Assembly: GCF_003627055.1 (NCBI RefSeq)
Contig: NZ_CP032624.1
Span: forward strand, 3,410,001-3,474,000
From: Gryllotalpicola protaetiae
GTDB taxonomy: Bacteria > Actinomycetota > Actinomycetes > Actinomycetales > Microbacteriaceae
DNA length: 64,000 bases
Direction of reading: 5' to 3'
The notes under the pieces were generated by a model. It searched no databases and was not told the origin of the DNA. It saw only the letters and a list, made by a program, of their open reading frames with translations. This document shows positions 30,434 to 40,489 of the stretch, in pieces. The stretch's first letter is position 1, and each line of letters begins with the position of its first letter. The position numbers and the translations under genes were made by a program.

Positions 30434-30453
30434 TTATCTTGACGTCGAGATAA
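30434..30453. promoter_or_regulatory. 20-bp palindrome upstream of acnA
   Basis: TTATCTTGAC and GTCGAGATAA are inverted arms with 9 of 10 positions complementary and no spacer. The AT-rich arms stand out in GC-rich DNA. Position 32-51 nt before the acnA start is where a repressor would cover the promoter. Corynebacterial acn is repressed by AcnR (TetR), but this sequence is not the motif I remember for AcnR, so the binder is unknown. Confidence 0.6.
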
Positions 30454-30467
30454 CTGTAGCAGTGCGC

Positions 30468-31226
30468 CTAGCTCTGCGCGCCGTTTTTGCGAGCGTACAC
30501 GTCGCGCACCAGCAGCCACGTGACGAGCAGAACGGGCACATAGAGGGGCACGCCCATGATGAGGTGCGTGATCGCGAGGGCCGCGGTGTTCCCGGCCAGG
30601 AACAGTGGCACCTGCACCGCCAGCCGCGCCACGAACAGGGCGAGCCAGAGCAGTGTCGAGACGACTGCGACGCGGTAGGTCGCCTTGTGCTTCCGCCACG
30701 CGACGCCCTCGCCGTAGAGGTAGCCGACGGCGATGCCGATGATCGGCCAGCGCACCAGCACCGACACCAGGAAGGCCAGCCCGTAGAGCGCGTCGATGCC
30801 GAGGCCGAGCGCGAAGTTGTTGACGGGCCGGTTGGTCGCAATCGCGAGGATCGCACTCGCGCCGACGCCGATGAGCCCGGCGACCGCCTGGGTCACGTTC
30901 TCCTTCCGGGCGACGCGCCACACCGTGAAGACCAGTGCGATGAGAACGGATGCCCCCAGCGCGATCGGCACCGCGGTGTCGGGAAGCGGTGTCATGAGCG
31001 CCGTGTAGAGGACGATGAAGGCGAGACCGGGCAGCACGGCCTCGCAGATGCCGCGGACACCGCCCATGGCGCGCAGCAGCGCATCGCCGCTCGGCGCCTG
31101 CTCGCCCGCGAGCGCGCCCAGCCCTGTGTTCTTGGCCGCCGCGGCGCCGAGCGCCGTGCTCAGAGACTCCTCGGCTGAAGCATCCGTCGCCTCGGCGTCG
31201 CCCTGCGCTTCGCGGTCGTCGGTCAT
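30468..31226 (-). CDS. DUF3159 family membrane protein
   Basis: This 252-aa protein has an acidic, disordered N-terminus of about 55 residues and then about six transmembrane helices in two groups around [13 protein letters not shown]. It is an actinobacterial family of unknown function that travels with dut and DUF3710. The ATG shares one base with the DUF3710 stop (TGATG), so translation is coupled. A 65-nt gap containing the acnA palindrome separates it from aconitase. Confidence 0.88.
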   Translation of the reverse strand: MTDDREAQGDAEATDASAEESLSTALGAAAAKNTGLGALAGEQAPSGDALLRAMGGVRGICEAVLPGLAFIVLYTALMTPLPDTAVPIALGASVLIALVFTVWRVARKENVTQAVAGLIGVGASAILAIATNRPVNNFALGLGIDALYGLAFLVSVLVRWPIIGIAVGYLYGEGVAWRKHKATYRVAVVSTLLWLALFVARLAVQVPLFLAGNTAALAITHLIMGVPLYVPVLLVTWLLVRDVYARKNGAQS

Positions 31227-31822
31227 CAGGCGCTCGGTGCCGAGGGGGTCGGCGGCATCTTGAGGGGGATGAGGTCGCGGGGCGGCATCGGCACAGAGCC
31301 GCGCACGACGACGATGCTGCGGAACAGGTCTTCGACCGCCTCGCCCGCCTCCGGCTTGATGGCGCCGTCGCCGGAGATCACGCCGCGCAAGAACCAGCGC
31401 GGGCCGTCGACGCCGATGAAGCGCGCGATGCGGGTCTCGCCGGGCACGCCGCCGGCGACGGGGACCTCGGCGACCAGCTCGGGGCCGAAGACCCCGTCGC
31501 GCTCCGTCACGCGCCCGCCCTGGGCGCCCACCTGCTCGCCGATCTGGCCGCGGATCTCGTGCCAGAGCCCGCTCGAACGGGGCGAAGCGAACGGCTGCAC
31601 CTGCAGGGTCGAGCCGGCGTAGTCGAGGCTGACCGCGACGACGCGCTGGGTCTCCTCCTCGATCTCGAGGCGCAGGTGCAGGCCCTCGCGCGGCAGCACC
31701 TTGACGCCGCCCAGGTCGATGTACGGACGGACGGGGTTCGCCTCGCCGTCATCGAGCGGCCCCTCTGTCTCGCGGTCCTCAGGGGCGGACTTCTCGTACT
31801 CGGTCGGCTCGATGTCGCTCAC
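31226..31822 (-). CDS. DUF3710 family protein
   Basis: This 198-aa soluble protein has an acidic N-terminus followed by the conserved core [20 protein letters not shown] and the [12 protein letters not shown] segment. It is an actinobacterial family of unknown function, always near dut (Rv2696c beside Rv2697c in M. tuberculosis). The GTG start overlaps the dut stop by 4 nt and its stop overlaps the DUF3159 start by 1 nt. The three genes form one translational unit. Confidence 0.9.
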   Translation of the reverse strand: MSDIEPTEYEKSAPEDRETEGPLDDGEANPVRPYIDLGGVKVLPREGLHLRLEIEEETQRVVAVSLDYAGSTLQVQPFASPRSSGLWHEIRGQIGEQVGAQGGRVTERDGVFGPELVAEVPVAGGVPGETRIARFIGVDGPRWFLRGVISGDGAIKPEAGEAVEDLFRSIVVVRGSVPMPPRDLIPLKMPPTPSAPSA

Positions 31823-32298
31823 GCGCTCTCTCCTGTGGTCGTGTTCTCCCCCGTGATGCGCTCGCTCGAATACCCCGTCGACCCGAAACCGCCTGTGCCG
31901 CGCACGCTGTCGGGCAGCGCCACGACGGGCACGAAGGTCGCACGGGCGACGGGAACGAGCACCAGCTGGGCGATGCGGTCGCCGACGGCGACCTCGTAGG
32001 ACTCCGATGAGTCCGTGTTGAGCAGGGTGACCCTGATCTCGCCCCGATAGCCTGCATCGACGGTGCCCGGTGCGTTGACGATCGTGATGCCGTGCCGTGC
32101 GGCCAGTCCGCTGCGCGGCACGACGAATCCGGCATAGCCGTCGGGCAGCGCCACCGCGACGCCCGTGCCGACGGTGACCCGCTGGCCAGGGGCGATGCGC
32201 ACGGCTTCCGTCGAGACCAGGTCTGCGCCCGCATCGCCGGGGTGGGCGTAGCCGGGAACGGCGGGCGCGACGATCGGCACGTCGACGGTCTCAGTCAC
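31819..32298 (-). CDS. dut: deoxyuridine 5'-triphosphate nucleotidohydrolase
   Basis: This 159-aa trimeric dUTPase hydrolyses dUTP to dUMP, keeping uracil out of DNA and feeding thymidylate synthesis. All five motifs are visible: PGDAGADL, VPRSGLA, NAPGTVDAGYRGE, RIAQLVLVP and the flexible C-terminal RGTGGFGSTG. The GTG at 32298 is chosen because TAGCCT (32306-32311, minus strand) lies 7 nt upstream, giving a leaderless transcript; GTG at 32304 is the alternative. It heads the dut-DUF3710-DUF3159 operon and is divergent from DUF3093. Confidence 0.96.
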   Translation of the reverse strand: MTETVDVPIVAPAVPGYAHPGDAGADLVSTEAVRIAPGQRVTVGTGVAVALPDGYAGFVVPRSGLAARHGITIVNAPGTVDAGYRGEIRVTLLNTDSSESYEVAVGDRIAQLVLVPVARATFVPVVALPDSVRGTGGFGSTGYSSERITGENTTTGESA

Positions 32299-32352
32299 AG
32301 CCACGAGGCTAGTGCAGAAAGTTGACAGGGGTTCTCGTGGTGGGATTGCTTC

Positions 32353-32787
32353 ATGACGCTGTTCCGTGAGCGGCTGTATGCCGCCCCCTGGTTGTTCGTC
32401 GCGTGCGCGCTGATCATGCCGGCGTGCCTCGGAGTCTTCTGGCCGATCAACCGCACCGTCGGCATCATCCTGGCGATCGTGATGTATGCGGTGATCGTCG
32501 CCTTGCTCGTGGGGTTCGCCCCCGTGCTCGAGGTGACAGCAGAAGAGTTCCGGGCGGGGCGGGCCAATATCGAGCGCGAGTTCATCGGGCCCGTCGAGTC
32601 CTTCGCCGGCAGGGAGGCGGCGCTCGAGCGCGGGCAGCGCCTCGACGCCCGCGCCTGGCTGCTGCTGCGCGGCTCGCTGCCGATCGTCAAGGTGCCGATC
32701 ATGGATGCCGCGGACCCGGTTCCCTACTGGATCGTGTCGACGCGCCGACCGCGCGAGCTCGCGGCGGCGCTCAACGGCCGAGCCTAG
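32353..32787 (+). CDS. DUF3093 family membrane protein
   Basis: This 144-aa protein has two transmembrane helices near the N-terminus (about 10-28 and 33-53) and a soluble C-terminal half ending in YWIVSTRRPRELAAAL. It is an actinobacterial family of unknown function, found between dut and DUF4193 (Rv2698 in M. tuberculosis). The ATG lies 54 nt from the divergent dut start. A terminator hairpin shared with the convergent DUF4193 gene follows. Confidence 0.88.
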   Translation: MTLFRERLYAAPWLFVACALIMPACLGVFWPINRTVGIILAIVMYAVIVALLVGFAPVLEVTAEEFRAGRANIEREFIGPVESFAGREAALERGQRLDARAWLLLRGSLPIVKVPIMDAADPVPYWIVSTRRPRELAAALNGRA

Positions 32788-32797
32788 ACATGGAAAA

Positions 32798-32818
32798 GCC
32801 CCCGGGGACTCCGGGGGC
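32798..32818 (-). terminator. intrinsic terminator for DUF4193
   Basis: GCCCCCGG and CCGGGGGC pair across the loop GGACT. On the minus strand the stem is followed by TTTTCC, a short U-tract, so it should stop transcription of the DUF4193 gene. It may also serve DUF3093 from the other side. Confidence 0.75.
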
Positions 32819-32840
32819 GATGTCCATCGGTGAAGCTGCC

Positions 32841-33131
32841 TTACGCAGCGCACTCCATGCAGATGGGTCCGAGCTTCGTCTCGTGATCCAACTGGGAGCG
32901 GTGCTTCACGAGGAAGCAGCTGACGCACGTGAACTCGTCAGCCTGCGGGGGCAGCACGACGACGTCGAGATCGAGGTCGGAGAGGTCGGCGCCCTGCAGT
33001 TCGAAGCTGCCCGGGTTGTCGGGGTCCTCGTCGATGACTGCGGACGTCTTGTCCGGGACCCGCTCCTTCAGCGCCTCGATCGATTCGGATTCGTCGTCGT
33101 TCTTCCTTGGCGCGTCGTAATCGGTTGCCAT
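32841..33131 (-). CDS. DUF4193 family zinc-ribbon-like protein
   Basis: This 96-aa acidic protein ends in a Cys4 cluster (FTCVSCFLVKHRSQL, then GPICMEC), which probably binds zinc. The start MATDYDAPRKNDDES is the family hallmark and fixes the ATG at 33131. It matches Rv2699c in M. tuberculosis. Its acidic middle and C-terminal metal site suggest a protein-interaction role, but no function is established. It is divergent from sepH. Confidence 0.88.
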   Translation of the reverse strand: MATDYDAPRKNDDESESIEALKERVPDKTSAVIDEDPDNPGSFELQGADLSDLDLDVVVLPPQADEFTCVSCFLVKHRSQLDHETKLGPICMECAA

Positions 33132-33336
33132 GCCCATCCACTTCTGAAATTGCCCGCCGATCAGCATGATCGGCGGCGATATTCTGCATCACGCACCGAG
33201 GATTATCAAACCGATTCGAGCCGCTCTCCGGTGCTGCCCGGGGAAACTCGCGGCGCGCCCGCGTTATTCCCGGCTGACGGCCATTCCGCATGGCATCCTG
33301 ACGAGGTCCCCGGACGGTTCGGAAGGCGAAGATCCC

Positions 33337-34374
33337 ATGCAGGAATTGAAGGTCATCGGTGTCGAGGAAGGCGCCCTGATCGCGGCCAGCAACGACGGCG
33401 ATCGGTACCGCATCGCGATCGATGAGGTCGCGCTCACGAAGCTGCGCCGGCTGAAGGTCGAGCAGCAGGATTCCGGCGTGCGCATCTCGCCGCGCGAGAT
33501 CCAGGCTCACATCCGCGGCGGCCTCTCCGCCGAGGACGTCGCAGAGCTGACCGGCGCGTCCCTCGAGTACGTGCAGCGCTTCGAGCCCCCGATCACCGCC
33601 GAGCGCGAGCACATCATCGCGCAGGCTCTCGCCGTTCCTGTGCGCATCGCGGCCGACGTCGATGTGCTCGGCGAGAACGCGACCTTCGGCGCCGTCATCC
33701 GCGACCGCCTCGCAGCCCTGGGCGCGACGGCCGAGCGCTGGGCGAGCTGGCGCGAGGAGGAGGCGGGCTGGCTCGTCAAGCTGACCTTCACCGCCGACGA
33801 CATCGAGCACGACGCCCGCTGGAGCTACGAGCCCCGCAAGGCGCACCTCGCCCCAGCCAACGCCGAGGCGAGCACGCTCTCGCAGCACGGCGAGCTGCCG
33901 CCGGCCGGACTGATCCCGCGCCTGCGCGCGGTGCCGCTCGTGGCGGACGAGTCGCGCTTCGACTCCGGCCAGTTCGACTTCGTCGAGCCTGTGCGGAAGG
34001 AGCCGGCGGCCGCGGCACCTCAGGTCCCGGTCGGCGCGATCAAGCGCGCAGACGATGACCATCCGCGCGACGTGCACAACACGGCAGACCTGCTCGAGGC
34101 GCTGCGTCGTCGGCGCGGCGAGCGCGAGGCATCCGCCCGTGACTCGCAGCCCATCGAGCTCGAGCTGCCGTTGCTGCCCGATGACGAGCTCGACGCCCCG
34201 CAGACCAAGACCGAGCATCCGTCCGGCCCGATCGCCGTGCCTGCGGGCGGCTTCGGCCCCCGCGAGACCGGTCCGGTCGGCGTGCGCGGCTCATCGAAGC
34301 GCGGTCGCGCGTCGATGCCCAGCTGGGACGAGATCGTCTTCGGCGCCCGCGGCGACGACGACACCTCCGCCTAG
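33337..34374 (+). CDS. sepH: septation protein SepH
   Basis: This 345-aa regulator of FtsZ assembly is known from Streptomyces and mycobacteria. The N-terminal DUF3071 region (residues 1-165) includes a helix-turn-helix-like segment (SPREIQAHIRGGLSAEDVAE), and the rest is a low-complexity tail ending in PSWDEIVFGARG. The ATG at 33337 is preceded by GGAAGG. An earlier in-frame extension is rejected because it overlaps the DUF4193 promoter and is not protein-like. It converges with the phosphodiesterase; the stop codons overlap by 3-4 nt (CTAG). Confidence 0.9.
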   Translation: MQELKVIGVEEGALIAASNDGDRYRIAIDEVALTKLRRLKVEQQDSGVRISPREIQAHIRGGLSAEDVAELTGASLEYVQRFEPPITAEREHIIAQALAVPVRIAADVDVLGENATFGAVIRDRLAALGATAERWASWREEEAGWLVKLTFTADDIEHDARWSYEPRKAHLAPANAEASTLSQHGELPPAGLIPRLRAVPLVADESRFDSGQFDFVEPVRKEPAAAAPQVPVGAIKRADDDHPRDVHNTADLLEALRRRRGEREASARDSQPIELELPLLPDDELDAPQTKTEHPSGPIAVPAGGFGPRETGPVGVRGSSKRGRASMPSWDEIVFGARGDDDTSA

Positions 34375-35513
34375 GCGAACGCGCCGAAGCCGATCAGCGG
34401 CACCCTGACCTCGTCGGGGCTGAACGAGCCGTGCTGGCCGACCATCGACCAGTTGCCGGCGTTCGTGCTGCGGGTGTCGTAGTAGACGACCTGTGACCGC
34501 GCGGCGATCAGCAGCTCGCCGATGCGCGGCAGCACCTCGTCGGCGACCCCGCTCGGCCCGAACCAGCCCGCTGCGATCGCCTCGTCACGGGTCGCGACCC
34601 ACGCGCGGTCGTCCTCCGCCTCGTGCCATACCTGCGCGAGCCGCTCGAGGTCGCCGGCTGTCGCACCCGGTTCGAGGTGCAGCTGCACGCAGCGGTAGTC
34701 GCCGGCCACGTGCCGCACACCCTCGATCAGCTCGGCTTCGCGGTCGAAGAAGAGCTTCCCGCTGTCCGCGATGTCGACCATGCCGTGGTCGGCGGTGAGC
34801 AGGGCGCCCTGGGCCTTGCCGAGTCCTCGCTCGAGCTGCGCCATGCCTGCGTCGAGCTCTTCGAGGGCGGCCGTCCACTCCGGGGACTGCCAGCCGTACT
34901 GGTGCGCGGCCATGTCGAGCTCGGGCACGTACACGAACACCACGGCGCGGCCCGCGCGCGCCAACGAGATCGCGGCAGACATCCGCTCTGCGATCGATTT
35001 CGCGGGCACGTATTCGGCGCCGCGGTGCACGGCCTGCGTGAGCCGCGTGTCCGCGTAGCGGGCCTGACCGACGAGATACGAGCGGATGCCGGTGGCAGCA
35101 TGCGTCTCGAACAGGGTCGGCACCCGCTGCCAGGTCGCAGGGTCCGGCCCCGTCTTCCAGCCGCTCAGGTGGTTGAACACCCGGTCGGCCTCTGGATCGA
35201 CGGCCTCGTAGGCGGTGATGCCGTGCTGCCCGGGGAAGACGCCGGTGCAGAGGGTCGCGAGGGCGGCGGCGGTGGTCGTGGGGAACCCGCTCTCGATCGT
35301 CGTCGCGCGGTTCAGCCGCGGCGCGATGGTGCGCGCGTGTCCGGCACGCGCCTTGAGCGGCAGCGCGCCGAGGCCGTCGGCGAGCACGACGACAGCCGCG
35401 TCGACGGGCGCCAGCGGGAGCTGCGGAGCACCGCGCTCGACCGCTGCGAAGCAACTGGCGAGCACGGCGGCGAGGCTCACGGATTGCGAATACGCGTTCG
35501 GTAGAGTCGCCAT
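34371..35513 (-). CDS. alkaline phosphatase-superfamily phosphodiesterase
   Basis: This 380-aa protein resembles nucleotide pyrophosphatase/phosphodiesterases (PF01663). The metal-binding start is [11 protein letters not shown]; the Thr nucleophile lies in [15 protein letters not shown]; further ligands are in [17 protein letters not shown] and GQHGSF. No signal peptide is seen, so it acts in the cytoplasm. The ATG at 35513 overlaps the region of the parC start on the other strand. This head-to-head layout with a topoisomerase gene is common in actinobacteria. The substrate is unknown. Confidence 0.85.
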   Translation of the reverse strand: MATLPNAYSQSVSLAAVLASCFAAVERGAPQLPLAPVDAAVVVLADGLGALPLKARAGHARTIAPRLNRATTIESGFPTTTAAALATLCTGVFPGQHGITAYEAVDPEADRVFNHLSGWKTGPDPATWQRVPTLFETHAATGIRSYLVGQARYADTRLTQAVHRGAEYVPAKSIAERMSAAISLARAGRAVVFVYVPELDMAAHQYGWQSPEWTAALEELDAGMAQLERGLGKAQGALLTADHGMVDIADSGKLFFDREAELIEGVRHVAGDYRCVQLHLEPGATAGDLERLAQVWHEAEDDRAWVATRDEAIAAGWFGPSGVADEVLPRIGELLIAARSQVVYYDTRSTNAGNWSMVGQHGSFSPDEVRVPLIGFGAFA

Positions 35514-35547
35514 GGCTTTCAGTGTGCCAGGAAAAGCAAGGACCAGA

Positions 35548-38103
35548 TTGAGCCCAGCAGACCGTACTCCCCCGCCCGAGATCGTGGAGCGCATCGAAGA
35601 CGTCGACGTCTCGTCCGAGATGCAGGATTCCTATCTGGAGTACGCCTACTCGGTCATCTACGCGCGCGCTCTGCCCGACGCGCGCGACGGGTTGAAGCCG
35701 GTGCAGCGCCGCATCCTCTACATGATGAGCGAGATGGGGCTGCGCCCCGATCGCGGCCATGTGAAGTCGGCGCGCGTCACCGGCGAGGTGATGGGCAAGC
35801 TGCACCCGCACGGCGACGGCGCCATCTACGACGCTCTCGTGCGCATGGCGCAGGACTTCACGCTGCGCGTGCCGCTCGTCGACGGCCATGGCAACTTCGG
35901 CTCGCTCGACGACGGGCCGGCCGCCTCGCGGTACACCGAGGCGCGCCTCGCGGCCGTCTCGCTCGAGATGACCGCCGACATCGACGAGGACACCGTCGAC
36001 TTCCAGTCGAACTACGACTCGTCGCAGCAGGAGCCGGTGGTGCTGCCGTCGGCGATCCCCAACCTGCTGGTGAACGGCGCGAGCGGCATCGCGGTCGGCA
36101 TGGCGACCAACATGGCGCCGCACAACCTGATCGAGGTCGTCGGCGCGGCGAAGCACCTGCTCGAGAACCCGGACGCCTCGCTCGACGACCTCATGGCCTA
36201 CGTGCCCGGCCCTGATCTGCCCGGCGGCGGCACGATCGTCGGTCTCGCCGGCATCCGCGAGGCGTACGAGACCGGCCGCGGCAGCTTCCGCACCCGCGCG
36301 AAGGCGCGCGTCGAGCAGCTCACCGCCCGCAAGACGGGCCTCGTGATCACCGAACTGCCGTATCTCATCGGCCCCGAGAAGGTCATCGAGAAGATCAAGG
36401 ACGGCGTCAACGGGAAGAAGCTGCAGGGCATCTCCGACGTCGCCGATCTCTCCGACCGGCAGCATGGGCTGCGGCTCGTCATCGGCATCAAGACCGGATT
36501 CAACCCGGATGCGGTGCTCGAGCAGCTGTACAAGCACACGCCGCTCGAAGACGGCTTCGCGATCAACAACGTCGCCCTGGTCGACGGCGGCCCGCAGACC
36601 CTCGGTCTGCGCGAGCTGCTGCGTGTCTATCTCGACCACCGCATCGAGGTCGTCACGCGGCGCTCCCGCTTCCGGCTCGCGCGCCGGCAGGAGCGCCTGC
36701 ACCTCGTCGAGGGTCTGCTGATCGCGATCCTCGACATCGACGAGGTCATCCAGGTCATCAGGACGTCGGATGACTCGGCGGAGGCATCCACCCGCTTGCA
36801 GTCCGTGTTCGATCTGTCGCAGCTGCAGGCCGAGTACATCCTCGAGCTGCGCCTGCGCCGCTTGACGAAGTTCAGCCGCATCGAGCTCGAGACCGAGAAG
36901 GCCCAGTTGCAGGCCGAGATCGCCGAGCTCGAGGCGATCCTGGCCTCCCCCGCGCGCATCCGCACGGTCGTCGCCGACGAGCTCGACGACGTTGCCGAGC
37001 GTTTCGGCACGCCGCGTCGCACGCTGCTCACCGAGGCGAAGGCGTCGATCGCCTCCGTGGGGTCCAGGAAGTCGGCGTCCTCGGGGCCGGCGCTCGAGAT
37101 CGCGGATTCCCCGGCTGTGATCTACCTTTCGACGACCGGTCGCACCGTTCGGGTCGACCTGCCCGAGGGCGCCGCGGCGCCGGCTGTCGCGCCTCGGCGC
37201 TCGAAGCACGACGCCGTGCTATCGAGCCTCCTCACCACAGCGCGCGCCGAGATCGCCGCTGTCACCAACCGCGGGCGCGCCATCCGCTTCTCCCCCGTCG
37301 ATCTGCCGGTGGTGCCGGCCAACGCCATCCACCTTGCCGCCGGCGCGCGCATCGCCGAGTACCTGGGCGGCCTCGGCAAGGGCGAGCGTGTGCTCGCGCT
37401 CATCTCGCTCGCGGCAGAGGCCGCGCCGATCGCTCTCGGCACCGCGCAAGGCGTCGTGAAGCGCGTCACGCCGGGCGCCTGGCCGAACCGGCCCGACTTC
37501 GAGATCATCGCGTTGAAGGTTGGCGACGAGGTGGTCGGCGTGGCTCACGCGGCCGACGATCGCGAGCTGGTGTTCGCCGCCTCCGATGCGCAGCTGCTGC
37601 ACTTCGCCGCCGCGGCCGTGCGTCCGCAAGGCGCGCCCGCCGGCGGTATGGCAGGCATCAGCCTCGGCAGAGAGGCGAAGGCGATCGGTTTCTTCGTCGT
37701 CGACCCGGCCGCCGAGAACGTCGTCGTCACGGTCTCGGTGCCGCTCGCGACCTTGCCTGGCACTGACCCGGGGCGCGGCAAGGTGTCGGCGTTCGGCGAG
37801 TTCCCTGGGAAGGGCCGCGCGACCGGCGGCGTGCGCGCGCACGCGTTCCTCAAGGGCGAGGGCATGCTGTCGCTCGCCTGGGTCGGCCCGCAGCCGGCAC
37901 GCGCGGTCGGCTCAGACGGCTCGGCTCGTCAGCTGCCCGAGGCGCTCGCCAAGCGCGACGCGAGCGGCGTGCCGCTCGACAACGTCGTCGCGAGCGTCGG
38001 CGCGGCCGTCGGTGCGGAGTCGCTTGCTCTCGCCGCGGCGCCGGCCGACCCTGTCGCCGCCGATGCTGATGCTGATGCTGATAACGAAGACACGCTCTTC
38101 TGA
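35548..38103 (+). CDS. parC: DNA topoisomerase IV subunit A (GyrA family)
   Basis: This 851-aa type II topoisomerase cleavage subunit breaks and rejoins DNA through a Tyr in ASRYTEARL. The N-terminal part shows the quinolone-region sequence [20 protein letters not shown] and [12 protein letters not shown]; the C-terminal beta-pinwheel lacks the GyrA-box sequence typical of true gyrase. The partner ParE is encoded convergently. The TTG at 35548 is chosen (AAGGA about 5 nt upstream, family-like start [19 protein letters not shown]); an ATG at 35512 overlaps the divergent start codon. It ends in an acidic Asp-Ala repeat ([10 protein letters not shown]). Some databases label such proteins gyrase A. 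Confidence 0.88.
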   Translation: MSPADRTPPPEIVERIEDVDVSSEMQDSYLEYAYSVIYARALPDARDGLKPVQRRILYMMSEMGLRPDRGHVKSARVTGEVMGKLHPHGDGAIYDALVRMAQDFTLRVPLVDGHGNFGSLDDGPAASRYTEARLAAVSLEMTADIDEDTVDFQSNYDSSQQEPVVLPSAIPNLLVNGASGIAVGMATNMAPHNLIEVVGAAKHLLENPDASLDDLMAYVPGPDLPGGGTIVGLAGIREAYETGRGSFRTRAKARVEQLTARKTGLVITELPYLIGPEKVIEKIKDGVNGKKLQGISDVADLSDRQHGLRLVIGIKTGFNPDAVLEQLYKHTPLEDGFAINNVALVDGGPQTLGLRELLRVYLDHRIEVVTRRSRFRLARRQERLHLVEGLLIAILDIDEVIQVIRTSDDSAEASTRLQSVFDLSQLQAEYILELRLRRLTKFSRIELETEKAQLQAEIAELEAILASPARIRTVVADELDDVAERFGTPRRTLLTEAKASIASVGSRKSASSGPALEIADSPAVIYLSTTGRTVRVDLPEGAAAPAVAPRRSKHDAVLSSLLTTARAEIAAVTNRGRAIRFSPVDLPVVPANAIHLAAGARIAEYLGGLGKGERVLALISLAAEAAPIALGTAQGVVKRVTPGAWPNRPDFEIIALKVGDEVVGVAHAADDRELVFAASDAQLLHFAAAAVRPQGAPAGGMAGISLGREAKAIGFFVVDPAAENVVVTVSVPLATLPGTDPGRGKVSAFGEFPGKGRATGGVRAHAFLKGEGMLSLAWVGPQPARAVGSDGSARQLPEALAKRDASGVPLDNVVASVGAAVGAESLALAAAPADPVAADADADADNEDTLF

Positions 38104-38132
38104 GTTCAGGCGGCACGTCCCCTTCCCGGCAT

Positions 38133-38192
38133 TTCGATGAGGGAACAGATTCGGTTCGCGGGTAATCGCACCGAATCTGTTCCCTCATCGAA
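38133..38192. repeat. 60-bp hairpin with perfect 23-bp stem between parC and parE
   Basis: Left arm 38133-38155 starts TTCGATGAGGG; right arm 38170-38192 is its exact reverse complement. The 14-nt loop contains a further GCG/CGC pair. It lies between the two convergent topoisomerase genes. There is no U-tract on either side, and the stem is far longer than needed for termination. It could be a bidirectional transcription barrier, a protein-binding palindrome, or a copy of a dispersed repeat. Confidence 0.75.
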
Positions 38193-38238
38193 GCGCAGGC
38201 GAGAGAACGCCGGGGTTGCCGCGCGAAGGCCTCGCGCG

Positions 38239-40326
38239 TTACGCGTCGATGCGGTCGCGCGACAGTGAGTCGGAGCCCGCGATGATGAACTCCTTGCGCG
38301 GGGCGACCTCGTTGCCCATGAGCATTTCGAAGACCTTCGCGGCCTGCTCTGCGTCGGAGACGCGGACCCGGCGAAGCATCCGATGCGCTCGGTCCATCGT
38401 GGTCGACGCGAGCTGGTCCGCGTCCATCTCGCCGAGGCCCTTGTAGCGCTGAATCGGGTCCTTCCACCCGATGTTGCGCTTCTTCAGGTCGGCGAGGACG
38501 GCGCGCAGCTCGGCCTCCGAGTAGGTGTAGATCGTCTCGGACTGCCGCGAGCCCCGCCCCACCGTCTGCACGCGGTGCAGCGGCGGCACAGCCGCGAACA
38601 CGCGCCCCGCCTCGACCATCGGCCTCATGTAGCGGAAGAACAGCGTCAGCAGCAGGGTGCGGATGTGGGCGCCGTCGACGTCGGCGTCGGACATGATGAT
38701 GACCTTGCCGTAGCGTGCAGATTCGAGGTCGAAGGTGCGGCCGGAGCCTGCGCCGATCACCTGGATGATCGCGGCGCATTCGGCGTTCGACAGCATGTCG
38801 GAGACCGACGCGCGCTGCACGTTGAGGATCTTCCCGCGGATCGGCAGAAGCGCCTGGTACTCGCTGTCGCGACCGCGGCGCGCCGTGCCGAGCGCCGAGT
38901 CGCCCTCGACGATGAACAGCTCGGTCTGCGCGACGTTCGTCGACCGGCAGTCGACCAGCTTGGCCGGCAGCGTCGACGACTCGAGCGCGCTCTTGCGCCG
39001 CTGCGTCTCTTTGTGGGCGCGCGCGGAGATGCGCGATTTCATCTCGGCCACGAGCTTGTCGAGCAGAACGGATGCCTGCGCCTTGTCGTCGCGCTTCGTC
39101 GAGGTGAACCGCTCGCCGAGCCCCTTGGTGAGCACATTCGCGACGATGTTGCGCACGGCGGGAGTGCCGAGCACCTCTTTCGTCTGTCCCTCGAACTGCG
39201 GCTCCGGCAGGCGCACGGTCAGCACGGCGGTGAGGCCTGCCAACAGGTCGTCCTTCTCGAGCTTCTCGGTCGCGGCGATCTTGAGCCGGCGCGCGTTCTG
39301 TTCGAACTGGGTGCGGAAGAACTTCATCAGACCCTGTTCGAAGCCGGTCTGGTGGCTGCCGCCCTTCGGCGTCGCGATGATGTTCACGAAGCTCTTCATG
39401 ACGGTCTCGTAGCCGGTGCCCCAGCGCAGGGCGATGTCGACCTCACAGGTGCGCTTCACCTCGGTGGGCACCATGTTGCCGCTCTCGTTGAGCACGGGAA
39501 CGGTTTCGGTGAAGTGGCCCTCGCCGGTGATGCGCCACGTGTCGGTGACGCCCGCGTCGGGCGCCAGGTAATCGGCGAACTGCGAGATGCCGCCGTCGAA
39601 GTGGAACTCGGTCTTCTCTCCGTCGGAGCTGCGCTGATCGTCGATCACGATGCGCAGGCCAGGAACGAGGAAGGCGGTCTGGCGGGCGCGGGCGACGAGC
39701 CCGTCGGGCTGGAAGGACGCGTCGCGGCCGAAGATCTGGCGGTCGGCCCAGTAGCGGATGCGCGTGCCGGTCTTCGCCTTCGCGACCCTGCCCACGACGC
39801 GCAGCTCGCTGTCCGCGACGAACGGCGTGAACGGGGCATCCGGTGTCGGGGCCTTGCCCCTGTCGTCGAAGACGCCGGGCTCGCCGCGGTGGAAGCTCAT
39901 CGCCCAGGTCTTGCCGTCGCGGTCCACCTCGACGTCGAGCCGCTCCGACAGCGCGTTCACGACCGACGCGCCGACCCCGTGCAGGCCGCCAGAGGCGGAA
40001 TACGAGCCGCCGCCGAACTTGCCGCCGGCGTGCAGCTTCGTGAAGACCACCTCGACGCCCGACAGCCCGGTCTTCGGCTCGATGTCGACAGGGATGCCGC
40101 GCGCGCTGTCGCGCACCTCGACGCTGTCGTCGGGGTGCAGCACGACATCGATCCCGCCGCCGAAACCGGCGAGCGCCTCGTCGACGGAGTTGTCGATGAT
40201 CTCCCACAGACAGTGCATGAGCCCGCGCTCGTCGGTCGAGCCGATGTACATGCCTGGGCGCTTGCGCACCGCCTCCAGCCCTTCGAGGACTGACAGGTGT
40301 CTCGCAGAATAATCGGCACTTCCCAC
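38239..40326 (-). CDS. parE: DNA topoisomerase IV subunit B (GyrB family)
   Basis: This 695-aa ATPase subunit has the GHKL ATP site (IIDNSVDEALAG, GLHGVGASVVNALSE), transducer domain, Toprim domain (FIVEGDSALG, IMSDADVDGAHI) and the C-terminal QRYKGLGEMDADQL. It pairs with the ParC encoded convergently to decatenate chromosomes. The GTG at 40326 is chosen: TAGTCT lies 7 nt upstream (40334-40339 on the minus strand), giving a leaderless transcript. The longer frame before it is not protein-like. The 163 nt upstream to the next gene hold the divergent promoters. Confidence 0.92.
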   Translation of the reverse strand: MGSADYSARHLSVLEGLEAVRKRPGMYIGSTDERGLMHCLWEIIDNSVDEALAGFGGGIDVVLHPDDSVEVRDSARGIPVDIEPKTGLSGVEVVFTKLHAGGKFGGGSYSASGGLHGVGASVVNALSERLDVEVDRDGKTWAMSFHRGEPGVFDDRGKAPTPDAPFTPFVADSELRVVGRVAKAKTGTRIRYWADRQIFGRDASFQPDGLVARARQTAFLVPGLRIVIDDQRSSDGEKTEFHFDGGISQFADYLAPDAGVTDTWRITGEGHFTETVPVLNESGNMVPTEVKRTCEVDIALRWGTGYETVMKSFVNIIATPKGGSHQTGFEQGLMKFFRTQFEQNARRLKIAATEKLEKDDLLAGLTAVLTVRLPEPQFEGQTKEVLGTPAVRNIVANVLTKGLGERFTSTKRDDKAQASVLLDKLVAEMKSRISARAHKETQRRKSALESSTLPAKLVDCRSTNVAQTELFIVEGDSALGTARRGRDSEYQALLPIRGKILNVQRASVSDMLSNAECAAIIQVIGAGSGRTFDLESARYGKVIIMSDADVDGAHIRTLLLTLFFRYMRPMVEAGRVFAAVPPLHRVQTVGRGSRQSETIYTYSEAELRAVLADLKKRNIGWKDPIQRYKGLGEMDADQLASTTMDRAHRMLRRVRVSDAEQAAKVFEMLMGNEVAPRKEFIIAGSDSLSRDRIDA

Positions 40327-40489
40327 GTGTTCAAGACTACGAACCGAAAGCAGTGCACGCCTGACGACACCCTGTCGGCGCAGCTCGTACGCCGCGAGCG
40401 AAATGCGCAGCACAAGGCGCGATTTATCAGCAGTCCGTGTTTCACTGGGTTGCAACGACAAGCGGTTCGCTACGTAGGAGGTTCTCGAA

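Noticed and set aside
38133-38192. Simple Rho-independent terminator
   Set aside because: There is no U-tract on either side, and the 23-bp stem is much longer than usual.
35548-40326. Main DNA gyrase (gyrA/gyrB)
   Set aside because: The two genes are convergent and not next to dnaA or recF, and the C-terminal domain shows no clear GyrA box. Topoisomerase IV is the better label, though only a genome search for the other pair settles it.
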